Below, piece after piece: positions 1 through 6,675 of a stretch of DNA of 8,955 bases (position 1 is its first letter; the number at the start of each line of letters is the position of its first letter). Location: the NCBI GenBank assembly GCA_040268355.1, contig JAWRIT010000157.1, forward strand, positions 1 to 8,955, in the 5' to 3' direction. This DNA is from UBA1367 sp040268355 (GTDB lineage Bacteria > Actinomycetota > Coriobacteriia > Coriobacteriales > Atopobiaceae). A program made the position numbers and the translations under genes. The notes under the pieces are model-generated. The model had not been told where the DNA came from, searched no databases, and worked only from the letters and a program-made list of their open reading frames with translations.

Positions 1-51
1 GGGGAGCGCCGTCGACGGTGGGACGTGCCAGCAGCTGCGAGGCTTGTCGAC
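1..51. other. Sequence downstream of htpG: nothing identified
   Basis: Fifty-one bases beyond the htpG TAG. They contain two GTCGAC palindromes (12-17 and 46-51) and GCAGCTGC, but no stem with T-run and no start of a gene that can be supported. Confidence 0.5.
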
Positions 52-2019
52 CTACATCAGCGTGCAGACGTTCTTGGCGAACTCCACCGGGTCGTCCACT
101 GGCAGCCCCTCCACCAGCAGCGCCTGGTCATAGAGCAGGCTCGCGTAGAGCGAGAGCTTGTCGGTGTCCTCGGCCTGCTGTGCCGCCACCAGCTTCTCGA
201 ACACCGGATGGCTCGCATTGAGCTCCAACACACGCTGGGCACGCGGCGCCTGACCGGCGTCCGGACCCTGCATCATCACGCGCTCCATCTCCAGCGAGAT
301 GGGGCCTTCCGTCGCAATGGCGGCAGGCGCGTCGGTGAGGCTCGCCGACACGCGCACCGACGAGACCTTCTCCCCCAGCGCCTCCGCCAGTGCGCCAAAC
401 AGGCCCTCGTTGTCCTTGGTGGCCTGCTCGGCGGCGGACTTCTCCTCCTCGGTCGCCAGATCGAGGTCGGCAGTCGAGACGTTGGCCAGCTCCAGGTCGC
501 GCTCGTCGGTCCCAGGCGTCTCGGCGTCTCCGGCAACGGCGTCCATGTGGTAGGTGCGCATGGCCTGGATCATGAACTCGTCCACGTCGGCAGTGCACAG
601 CAGCACGTCAAAGCCACGCTTGACCGCCCCGGTCACCGCCGGGAGCTTTTCCAGCCGCTCGCGCGAGTCGCCGGCGGCGTAGAGAATCTTGTCCTGGCCC
701 TCGGACATCGCACGCACGTACTCGCGCAGGGTGACCATCTTGTGCTCCTTGGCGCTGTAGAACAGCAGCAGGTCGGCCAGCTCACGCGCGTTCGCGCCGT
801 AGCTGTTGTAGATGCCAAACTTGATCCCGCGCCCAAAGTTCTCGAAGAAGGCCTCGTAGGCCTCGCGATCGTCGACCAGCATGCCCTCGAGCTCGCTTTT
901 GACCTTGCGCTCCACGCGCTTGGCGATGGTGCGCAGCTGAGCGTTCTGCTGCAGGGTCTCGCGCGAGATGTTGAGCGTCACGTCCGGGCTGTCCACCACG
1001 CCACGCACGAAGTTGTAGTAGTCGGGCAACAGGTCCGCACACTTCTCTTGGATGAGGACGTTGGAGCTGTAGAGCGCCAGACCCTTCTCGTAATCCTTGC
1101 TGTAGAGGTCAAAGGGCGCCGCACTGGGAATGAACAGCAGGGCGTCGTAGCTGATGGCACCCTCGGCATGGAAGGAGATGGTGCGCGACGGGTCCGCGAA
1201 GTCGTGGAAGGTGGCCTTGTAGAACTCGTCGTAGTCGGCCTGCTCGACCTCGCTCTGACGCTTCTTCCAGATGGGGGTCATGGAATTGACGGTCTCCAGC
1301 TCCTGGTGCTCCACGTAACGCGGGGCGTCCTCGGGCAGCTCGTCGGGATTGGCGACCGGCTCGCTCTTGGTGACCATCATCTGCACGGGGTACCGCACGT
1401 AGTTGGAGTAGCGCTTGACCAGGTCGCGCAGGCCCCACTCGGAGAGGAACTTGTCAGTGTCCTCGTTCTCGGTGGACTCGCGCAGGTAGAGGATGACGTC
1501 GGTGCCGTGGTCGTCCGCACCGTCGCGCTCCCCTGCCGATGCCGGCTCGATGGTGTAGCCCTCGATGCCGTCGGACTCCCAGGCGTACGCAGTGTCGGCC
1601 CCAAAGGCCCGGCTCACCACGCGCACACGTGAGGCCACCATGAACGACGAGTAGAAGCCCACGCCGAACTGCCCGATGATGTCCATGGCATCGCCCTGGG
1701 CGTCGCCATGCTCGGCCTTGAAGGCCTCCGAACCCGAGTGCGCGATGGTGCCCAGGTTCTCCTCCAGCTCCGCCTCCGTCATGCCGATGCCGTTGTCCGA
1801 GACGGTCACCGTCCGCGCGTCCTTGTCGAAGGAGATGCGAATGGCCAGGTCGTCCTGGTCGACGCTGACCGAGCTGTCGGTCAGCGCAGCAAACGAGAGC
1901 TTGTCGATGGCGTCTGAGGCGTTGGAGACAAGCTCTCGCAGGAAGATCTCGCGGTTGGTGTAGATGGAGTTGATCATGAGGTCAAGGAGCTTCTTGCTCT
2001 CGGTCTTGAACTGCTTCAT
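52..2019 (-). CDS. htpG: Chaperone protein HtpG (bacterial Hsp90)
   Basis: ATP-driven homodimeric cytoplasmic chaperone that remodels late folding intermediates, often with DnaK. The 655 residues are slightly more than E. coli HtpG (624). The N-terminal GHKL ATPase domain has RELVSNASDAIDKL (28-41; Glu29 and Asn33 are the catalytic and Mg-binding positions), DNGIGM (75-80), the lid motif GQFGVGFYS (116-124) and HGTDVILYL (171-179). The middle domain has SMTPIWKK (246-253), FIPSAAPFDLY (296-306) and NISRETLQQN (350-359), whose Arg353 matches the Arg that contacts the ATP gamma-phosphate. The dimerisation domain covers about 535-655, after an acidic stretch (about 497-525) that may account for the extra length. 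There is no MEEVD tail, as expected for bacteria. The ATG at 2019 has AAGGGA (2034-2029) 9 bp upstream. A 177-bp gap with a candidate promoter suggests its own transcription. Long open frames on the opposite strand are shadows. Confidence 0.98.
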   Translation of the reverse strand: MKQFKTESKKLLDLMINSIYTNREIFLRELVSNASDAIDKLSFAALTDSSVSVDQDDLAIRISFDKDARTVTVSDNGIGMTEAELEENLGTIAHSGSEAFKAEHGDAQGDAMDIIGQFGVGFYSSFMVASRVRVVSRAFGADTAYAWESDGIEGYTIEPASAGERDGADDHGTDVILYLRESTENEDTDKFLSEWGLRDLVKRYSNYVRYPVQMMVTKSEPVANPDELPEDAPRYVEHQELETVNSMTPIWKKRQSEVEQADYDEFYKATFHDFADPSRTISFHAEGAISYDALLFIPSAAPFDLYSKDYEKGLALYSSNVLIQEKCADLLPDYYNFVRGVVDSPDVTLNISRETLQQNAQLRTIAKRVERKVKSELEGMLVDDREAYEAFFENFGRGIKFGIYNSYGANARELADLLLFYSAKEHKMVTLREYVRAMSEGQDKILYAAGDSRERLEKLPAVTGAVKRGFDVLLCTADVDEFMIQAMRTYHMDAVAGDAETPGTDERDLELANVSTADLDLATEEEKSAAEQATKDNEGLFGALAEALGEKVSSVRVSASLTDAPAAIATEGPISLEMERVMMQGPDAGQAPRAQRVLELNASHPVFEKLVAAQQAEDTDKLSLYASLLYDQALLVEGLPVDDPVEFAKNVCTLM

Positions 2020-2081
2020 ACGGTCGGTTCCCTTCGGACGTGCGTGCGGCGCGAGGCCACGTTTCGGACAACCTCTCTTGT

Positions 2082-2116
2082 ACCCAACATGATAGGGCGG
2101 GATTCGCGCGTTGGGT
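2082..2116 (-). promoter_or_regulatory. Candidate htpG promoter with flanking inverted repeat
   Basis: In the gap before htpG, ACCCAAC (2116-2110) and GTTGGGT (2088-2082) form a perfect 7-bp inverted repeat with a 21-bp spacer on the minus strand. The spacer ends in TATCAT (2094-2089), one base from the -10 consensus; no good -35 box is seen 16-18 bp upstream. If the box is used, the 5' leader of htpG would be about 60-65 bases. The arrangement looks like a repressor operator overlapping a promoter. It is not CIRCE (TTAGCACTC-N9-GAGTGCTAA) nor HAIR (CTTGAGT-N7-ACTCAAG), neither of which I found in the gap. This is inference from sequence pattern only. Confidence 0.35.
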
Positions 2117-2159
2117 GGCCGGGTGGCTGGGGAGCGTCGGATGCGCCTCTCGTCTTGTG

Positions 2160-2180
2160 CGGCGCACCTGCGATGCGCCG
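2160..2180 (-). other. GC-rich hairpin after the cyclo-ligase stop (possible terminator without T-run)
   Basis: A perfect 7-bp inverted repeat, CGGCGCA-N7-TGCGCCG, lies 16 bp beyond the TGA at 2197. The sequence after it on the minus strand (GCACAAGACGAG) has no run of T, so a classical intrinsic terminator is not supported. It could help end the upstream transcript or protect its 3' end, separating it from htpG. Confidence 0.45.
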
Positions 2181-2196
2181 GACGCCCCGTGGGCCC

Positions 2197-2823
2197 TCAG
2201 GGCGAGCGGGCAGACAGCACGCGCTCCTCGGTCACGACGAGCTCAACGGGCAGGTCGTGGGCACAAATGACGCCTGCGGTGCGCAGGTCGTCCGCAAGCT
2301 GCGCATGACGACAGAGGCCCACCGACGCGCCGGCAAACCCCGCCAGAAAATGATCGTAGTAGCCGCCACCGTAGCCCAGCCGAAAGCCCTGCGCGTCAAA
2401 GGTCAGGCCCGGAACCAGCGCAAGCGCTCGCGAGTCCAGCTCCGTGGGCAGCAGCTCGCACTCGTCACGGGGGACCGGCTCCTCCACGCCAAAGGGGCTG
2501 CGCACGAGGTCCGCCAGCGACGTCACGACAAACCAGCGCAGCTCGCGCGCATGAGGCACGCACCAGGGCAGCGCCACGGTCTTACCCTCGGCCCACGCCG
2601 CCTTGATGAGCCCACGCGTGCGCACCTCGCAGGGCATGTCCAGATAGGTGAGCAGCACCTCGGCACGCGCGAACGCCGGAAGCTCCCGCACACGTGCCTC
2701 GATGAGCCCATCGACGCGCATCCGCTCGTCGGCCCCCATGGCCTCGCGCAGCGTTCGGTAGTGCGTTCGCAGCTCGCGCTTGCGCCAGTCGACCTCGCTC
2801 GTCATCGGTGCCTCACTCGCCAT
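2197..2823 (-). CDS. 5-formyltetrahydrofolate cyclo-ligase
   Basis: Cytoplasmic enzyme (MTHFS; YgfA/Fau in E. coli) that uses ATP to convert 5-formyl-THF to 5,10-methenyl-THF. It recycles an inhibitory folate into the one-carbon pool. The 208 residues fit the family (about 180-210). The N-terminus has the usual basic DWRKRELR helix (12-19). The ATP/folate-binding signature is complete: LVPGLTFD (136-143), then RLGYGGGYYDHFL (148-160). The middle holds PFGVEEP (110-116), another common family block. The ATG at 2823 has AAGGGAGG just upstream and is preferred to Met7 (2805), which has only GTGAGG. The gene lies 68 bp after the ligase in the same direction, so it may be the last gene of the transcript, but folate recycling has no clear link with aryl-acid metabolism. 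A hairpin and a 177-bp gap follow before htpG. No frameshift or missing motif. Confidence 0.95.
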   Translation of the reverse strand: MASEAPMTSEVDWRKRELRTHYRTLREAMGADERMRVDGLIEARVRELPAFARAEVLLTYLDMPCEVRTRGLIKAAWAEGKTVALPWCVPHARELRWFVVTSLADLVRSPFGVEEPVPRDECELLPTELDSRALALVPGLTFDAQGFRLGYGGGYYDHFLAGFAGASVGLCRHAQLADDLRTAGVICAHDLPVELVVTEERVLSARSP

Positions 2824-2828
2824 CGTCG

Positions 2829-2836
2829 CCTCCCTT
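2829..2836 (-). promoter_or_regulatory. Ribosome-binding site of the cyclo-ligase gene
   Basis: AAGGGAGG on the minus strand, 5 bp before the ATG at 2823. It is among the strongest Shine-Dalgarno matches in the window and decides between Met1 and the internal Met7. The rest of the 68-bp gap (2824-2891) holds GC-rich palindromes (GCGGCCGC, CGATCG) but no convincing promoter or T-run terminator. Confidence 0.75.
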
Positions 2837-2891
2837 CTCCCCTAAGGTAGCAGCGATCGACCGCCGCGCGGCCGCAATGGCGCGGACCCGA

Positions 2892-4127
2892 CTACTCGTA
2901 GCGCTCGTCAAAGACGCGACGGGTCTTCTTCTCACTGCGCGGCAGCACGCCCAGCTCCACGATCTTGACCAGCGGCGTGAAGCCGATCTTGTGCTTGACG
3001 CGACGCTGGACGCGATGGCGCAGGTCCTCCCAGTCCACGCTGCCGTTGGTCTCCACGTAGATGCGCATGGTGTCGCGCCCGTCCAGGTGGCTGATGCGAA
3101 TCTGGAACTCGCTGGACAGCTCGGGGAAGGTCTGCAGCACCTCTTCGATCTGCTTGGGGAAGACGTTGACGCCCTTGATCTTCATCATGTCGTCGGAGCG
3201 ACCGGCGATGGCGTCGATGCGCGGGTGATGGTGCCCGCAGGGGCAGTCGCCCGGAATGATGCGCGAGAGGTCGTGCGTCCGGAAGCGGATGAGCGGGGCG
3301 CCCTCCTTGACGAGCGTGGTGAGCACGATCTCGCCCCACTCGCCGTCGGGCAGGTTCTCGCCCGTGTCAGGGTCGATGATCTCCAGGTAGACGAAGTCGT
3401 CCCACACGTGCATGCCGCAGTCGTGCGAGCAGTTGATGCCGATGCCCGGACCGTACACCTCCGTCAGACCGTAGATGTCGAAGAGCTGAACGCCCAGCTC
3501 GCCGCTGATGCGGGCTCGCATCTTCTCGCCCCAGCGTTCGCTGCCGATGACGCCCGTCGTGAGCGCGATCTGGTCCTTGATGCCCCGCCGCTCGATCTCC
3601 TCGGCGAGCAGCAGCGCGTAGCTTGAGGTGGCGCAGAGCACCGTGGACTGCATGTCGATCATGAACTGCAGCTGCTTGTCGGTGTTGCCCGGGCCCATGG
3701 GGATGGCCATGGCACCCAGGCGCTCGGCGCCAGCCTGAAAGCCGATGCCGGCGGTCCAGAGGCCGTAGCCCGGCGTGATGTGGATGCGGTCGTCGGGCGT
3801 GATGCCAGCGTACTCAAAGCAACGCGCGAACTGGACGGCCCAGTCGTCCACGTCCTTCTGGGTGTAGGGAATGATGACGGGCGTGCCGGTGGTGCCACTC
3901 GAGCTGTGGATGCGCACGATCTCGTGCTCGCCGACGGCAGAAAGCCCCAGCGGATACGCCTCGCGCAGGTCCTGCTTCTCGCAGAAAGGCAGGCGATGGA
4001 AGTCCTCGACCGAGGCCACGCGGGTGATACCGGCCTCGCGCAGACGACGCCCGTAGAAGTGGTCGGACGCAAGCAGGCGCTGGACCTGCGTGTTCACCTG
4101 CTCGAGCTGCGTGTCATTGATCTGCAT
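2892..4127 (-). CDS. paaK: Phenylacetate-CoA ligase family (AMP-forming arylacetate-CoA ligase)
   Basis: ANL-superfamily adenylating enzyme of the PaaK type: aryl acetate + ATP + CoA = aryl-acetyl-CoA + AMP + PPi; cytoplasmic. From the ATG at 4127 it has 411 residues, slightly short of typical PaaK (about 430-440) but complete. Motifs: LPFCEKQDLR (46-55); P-loop HSSSGTTGTP (74-83); aryl-pocket and nucleotide segment DIYGLTEVYGPG (217-228); FRTHDLSRI (282-290), whose Asp binds the ribose; GRSDDMMKIKGVNVFP (309-324) at the domain hinge; and C-terminal SEKKTRR (398-404), with a candidate catalytic lysine. Cys233, Cys237, His240, Cys295 and Cys297 resemble a structural zinc cluster seen in some PaaK relatives (inference). 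The start was chosen because GAAAGGA (4142-4136) lies 8 bp upstream; the frame is open to a GTG at 4199, which would add 24 residues without a visible site. Its position after iorAB points to indole-, phenyl- or 4-hydroxyphenylacetate as substrate rather than aerobic phenylacetate catabolism, as no paaABCDE genes are present. Confidence 0.9.
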   Translation of the reverse strand: MQINDTQLEQVNTQVQRLLASDHFYGRRLREAGITRVASVEDFHRLPFCEKQDLREAYPLGLSAVGEHEIVRIHSSSGTTGTPVIIPYTQKDVDDWAVQFARCFEYAGITPDDRIHITPGYGLWTAGIGFQAGAERLGAMAIPMGPGNTDKQLQFMIDMQSTVLCATSSYALLLAEEIERRGIKDQIALTTGVIGSERWGEKMRARISGELGVQLFDIYGLTEVYGPGIGINCSHDCGMHVWDDFVYLEIIDPDTGENLPDGEWGEIVLTTLVKEGAPLIRFRTHDLSRIIPGDCPCGHHHPRIDAIAGRSDDMMKIKGVNVFPKQIEEVLQTFPELSSEFQIRISHLDGRDTMRIYVETNGSVDWEDLRHRVQRRVKHKIGFTPLVKIVELGVLPRSEKKTRRVFDERYE

Positions 4128-4135
4128 GGGCGCGG

Positions 4136-4142
4136 TCCTTTC
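4136..4142 (-). promoter_or_regulatory. Ribosome-binding site supporting the ligase start at 4127
   Basis: The minus strand reads GAAAGGA, then eight bases, then ATG. The two in-frame upstream candidates (ATG at 4175, GTG at 4199) have no purine-rich site, so this element favours the 411-residue ligase over longer versions. Confidence 0.65.
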
Positions 4143-4143
4143 G

Positions 4144-4183
4144 TTCGGGTCGTTCAGGTCGGCTGGGTCGATCATTCGGGTCA
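4144..4183 (+). repeat. Short 9-bp repeats (TTCGGGTCG) in the iorB-ligase gap
   Basis: On the plus strand the units TTCGGGTCG (4144-4152), TTCAGGTCG (4153-4161) and GCTGGGTCG (4162-4170) are in tandem, and a fourth copy, TTCGGGTCA, starts at 4175. They lie in the 72-bp gap between iorB and the ligase. In the ligase frame they would encode a DPADLNDPN-like repeat, if translation began at the upstream GTG (4199) or ATG (4175). Neither upstream start has a visible ribosome-binding site. Their role is unknown, and chance is possible. Confidence 0.5.
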
Positions 4184-4199
4184 GTCGGACGGCAGGCAC

Positions 4200-4766
4200 C
4201 TAGGCGTAGGCGAGCGCCCGCTCGTTGAGCTCCCAGAGCCGTTCGGGCAACAGCTCATGGATGGAGCAGAGCAGGTCGTCGGGGGTGAGCCCCAGCTCGC
4301 CGGCACGGGCGGCCGCTCCCAACAGCACCACGTTGAGGCACTTGGCGCTGCCCAGGTCGGCGGCGGCCGCCTCGGCATCCACCAGCACCAGCTGCCCCAC
4401 CTGCTCGCGGAGGTAGCGCATGATGGTCTCGTGGTCGTAGGCGGGCCCTCCCGTCATGGCGCTCACCGGCACCACCGCACGCGAGCTCGCCACCACGCAG
4501 CCTCCCGGTCGGAGGAAGGGCAGCTGTCGGACGGCCTCGGCCGGCTCGAAGCCGATGATGAGGTCGGCCGTGCCCCGTGCCATGAGCGGCGAGGACGCCT
4601 CGCCCAGCCGCACGTGGCTGAACACGCTGCCGCCACGCTGGGCCATGCCGATGGTCTCGGCCGTCTTCACGGGAATGGCGCGAGCCATCGCGGAGGCGGC
4701 TATGAGCTTGGAGGCGAGGATGGTGCCTTGGCCGCCCACGCCGCAGAGGATGATGTTGGTGCTCAT
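4200..4766 (-). CDS. iorB: Indolepyruvate:ferredoxin oxidoreductase, beta subunit
   Basis: Small partner of IorA, from the gamma-type pyruvate:ferredoxin oxidoreductase domain family; it completes the active site and the CoA-reactive complex. It has 188 residues, near the family norm. Residues 5-14 (IILCGVGGQG) form the diagnostic glycine-rich loop. TAETIGMAQRGGSVFSHVRLG-type sequence (35-55) is the second hallmark. The region GTADLIIGFEPAEAVR continues the fold. The ATG at 4766 overlaps the iorA TGA (ATGA, 4-bp overlap). GGGAGG (4778-4773), inside the end of iorA, lies 6 bp before the start, so translation is probably coupled to give equal subunit amounts. The same frame stays open upstream to 4952, but that part only shadows the iorA ferredoxin domain and is not coding. 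It stops with TAG. The ligase gene follows after 72 bp. Confidence 0.96.
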   Translation of the reverse strand: MSTNIILCGVGGQGTILASKLIAASAMARAIPVKTAETIGMAQRGGSVFSHVRLGEASSPLMARGTADLIIGFEPAEAVRQLPFLRPGGCVVASSRAVVPVSAMTGGPAYDHETIMRYLREQVGQLVLVDAEAAAADLGSAKCLNVVLLGAAARAGELGLTPDDLLCSIHELLPERLWELNERALAYA

Positions 4767-6649
4767 GCGACACCTCCCGCCTGCGGCAGCTCCTGCGCGA
4801 TGCGCTCGCCGCCCGAGATGGCACCAAAGGGGCACACCTGCTCGCACAGGGTGCAGCCACAGCAGAGCGACTCGTCGATGACCACCTTGTCGCCCTGCGG
4901 CACGAGCGCCGGACAGCCCAGCTCCTTGACGCAGCGCTGGCAGCCGACGCACCGGTCGGCGTCCACATGGCTGCGCGCCGATGGACGAGCCAGCATCACG
5001 CAGGGACTCTTAAAGATGATGGCCTTGACGCCGGGTTCCTCCGCCACCCGGCGCACCGTCTCCACCGCCCGCTCGTGGTCGAGCGGGTCGATCGTCTCCA
5101 CACAGGTGAGCCCGATGGCGCGCAGAAGCGCCTCGATGGAGACCTTCTCCACCACCTCGCCCATCATGGTGCGTCCCGTTCCTGGGTGCGGCTGGTGACC
5201 CGTCATGGCCGTGGTGGAGTTGTCCAGCACCACCAGCGTCAGATCGGCCTGATTGTAGAAGGCGTTGATGGTGCCCGTGATGCCGCTCGCAAAGAACGTG
5301 GAGTCTCCCACGAAGGCGAAGCAACTGGTGTCGGGCTCGGTATGAAAGACCCCCTGTGCGATGGTGATGCCCGCACCCATGCACAGGCACGTGTCCACCA
5401 TGTCGAGCGGAGCGGCGTTGCCCAAGGTGTAGCAGCCGATGTCACCGCAGTAGATGGTCTTGCGACCAGCCATGGCCCGCTTGACAGCGTAGAAGCTCGC
5501 ACGGTGCGGGCAGCCCGCGCAGAGCACCGGCGGGCGCACCGGCAGGGTGGGAGCCGCCGCTTGGGACGGGGCCGCAGGCTCGTCGGAGGAGGCGGGCGCT
5601 GCGCCCTTGCGCAGGAAGGCCGCCATCGCCGCGCCGACGCTCTCCACGCCATTCTCGCCCGACGAGGCGACGTCTCCGGTCAGCTTGCCACGAATCCGCA
5701 CGTCAAGACCATACTTGCCACAGACGTAGGTCAGCTGGCGCTCAATGACGGGGTCAAGCTCCTCCACGCAGAGCACCTCATCGAGCCCCTCCAAGAACTC
5801 CACCGCCCGGCGCTCGGGGAACGGATGCGGCGTGGCCACACGCAGCACGCGTGGATGGCTCGTCTCGTCCAGGTTCTCGCGCACGTAGGCGTAGTTGATG
5901 CCATGGGTGGCAATGCCGCGCCGGCAGGACCTCTCCGCCTGCAGCCACTCGCCTGCCTCCGGCACCACGAAGTTGCGATGGTAGTCGGACAGCTCGTCGG
6001 CAAGGGCGGCGTTGCGCGCCTCGATCTTGGCGTGGTTGACCACCGAGAGGCGCGGGAAGATCACCCAACGCGACGAGTCCTTGACGAAGCCCTCGGGCGC
6101 GTTGTGGCGCCACTGCCCCTGATCGACGACCTGGATGGCCTCGTAGCCGTGGTCCACGCGCGTGGTGGCGCGCAGAAACACCGGCGTGCCCAGCCGTTCG
6201 GAGAGCTCGAAGGCCTCCTGGACCATCTCGTAGGCCTCGCCCACCGACGACGGGTCGAAGCAGGGCAGCTTGGAGAACTGGGCGAAGGTCCGCGTGTCCT
6301 GCTCGGTCTGCGAGGAGATGGGGCCGGGATCGTCGGCCACCATGACGACCAGGCCCGCCTTGACCCCGATGTACTCCAAGCTCATGAGCGGGTCCGAGGC
6401 CACGTTGAGCCCCACCTGCTTGCAGGTGACCAGGGCGCGAGCTCCCGCATAGGCCGCCCCGGCAGCCACCTCCATGGCGGCCTTCTCGTTGATGGACCAC
6501 TCCACGTAGACGTCCTCGCCCCGGCGGCGGGCGACGGTCTCCAGCACCTCCGTCGAGGGCGTTCCCGGATAGCCTGCCACCACGTTGACGCCGGCGGCGA
6601 GCGCCCCCAGCGCGATGGCCTCGTTTCCCATGAGGAATTCGGTATGCAT
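4763..6649 (-). CDS. iorA: Indolepyruvate:ferredoxin oxidoreductase, alpha subunit
   Basis: Large subunit of the TPP- and Fe-S-dependent enzyme that converts aryl pyruvates plus CoA to aryl-acetyl-CoA, CO2 and reduced ferredoxin; cytoplasmic, oxygen-sensitive and reversible. The 628 residues match the family. The N-terminal pyrimidine-binding domain has LMGNEAIALGAL (6-17), GYPGTPSTE (26-34), INEKAAMEVA (53-62) and TCKQVGLNVASDPLMS (75-90). The TPP domain has LCAGCPHRA (376-384), GDIGCYTLG (402-410), the TPP/Mg signature GDSTFF (448-453) through Asn477, and TGHQPHPG (483-490). A ferredoxin-like tail carries two 4Fe-4S motifs: Cys567/570/573/579-Pro and Cys596/599/602/606-Pro. An Ala/Pro linker (about 350-374) joins the two halves. 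The ATG at 6649 is preceded by AGGGGGAG, close to the start but plausible; the next Met (residue 7) has no site. The stop overlaps iorB by ATGA. The frame is intact. Aryl specificity is by family; the exact substrate is not visible. Confidence 0.96.
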   Translation of the reverse strand: MHTEFLMGNEAIALGALAAGVNVVAGYPGTPSTEVLETVARRRGEDVYVEWSINEKAAMEVAAGAAYAGARALVTCKQVGLNVASDPLMSLEYIGVKAGLVVMVADDPGPISSQTEQDTRTFAQFSKLPCFDPSSVGEAYEMVQEAFELSERLGTPVFLRATTRVDHGYEAIQVVDQGQWRHNAPEGFVKDSSRWVIFPRLSVVNHAKIEARNAALADELSDYHRNFVVPEAGEWLQAERSCRRGIATHGINYAYVRENLDETSHPRVLRVATPHPFPERRAVEFLEGLDEVLCVEELDPVIERQLTYVCGKYGLDVRIRGKLTGDVASSGENGVESVGAAMAAFLRKGAAPASSDEPAAPSQAAAPTLPVRPPVLCAGCPHRASFYAVKRAMAGRKTIYCGDIGCYTLGNAAPLDMVDTCLCMGAGITIAQGVFHTEPDTSCFAFVGDSTFFASGITGTINAFYNQADLTLVVLDNSTTAMTGHQPHPGTGRTMMGEVVEKVSIEALLRAIGLTCVETIDPLDHERAVETVRRVAEEPGVKAIIFKSPCVMLARPSARSHVDADRCVGCQRCVKELGCPALVPQGDKVVIDESLCCGCTLCEQVCPFGAISGGERIAQELPQAGGVA

Positions 6650-6675
6650 GACTCCCCCTACGTGCGCCGACGCGC

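Noticed and set aside
25..1632. 535-residue open frame on the plus strand opposite htpG
   Set aside because: Its composition (rich in Arg, His, Leu, Val, Gly) is that of a reverse-complement shadow in GC-rich DNA. The minus strand encodes an intact, fully recognisable HtpG.
2020..2196. CIRCE or HAIR heat-shock operator before htpG
   Set aside because: I read both strands of the gap for TTAGCACTC/GAGTGCTAA and CTTGAGT/ACTCAAG and found neither.
2824..2891. Promoter for the cyclo-ligase (TACCTT as -10)
   Set aside because: No -35 match at 16-18 bp; TTGCGG lies 22 bp upstream, too far. GC-rich palindromes dominate the gap.
4767..4952. Longer version of iorB starting at 4952
   Set aside because: The added residues are an out-of-frame reading of the iorA ferredoxin domain. 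The ATG at 4766, with GGGAGG and the ATGA overlap, is the natural start.
3780..5198. 472-residue open frame on the plus strand spanning the ligase, iorB and the iorA end
   Set aside because: It crosses three real minus-strand genes and two of their boundaries, and shows no domain or credible start signal.
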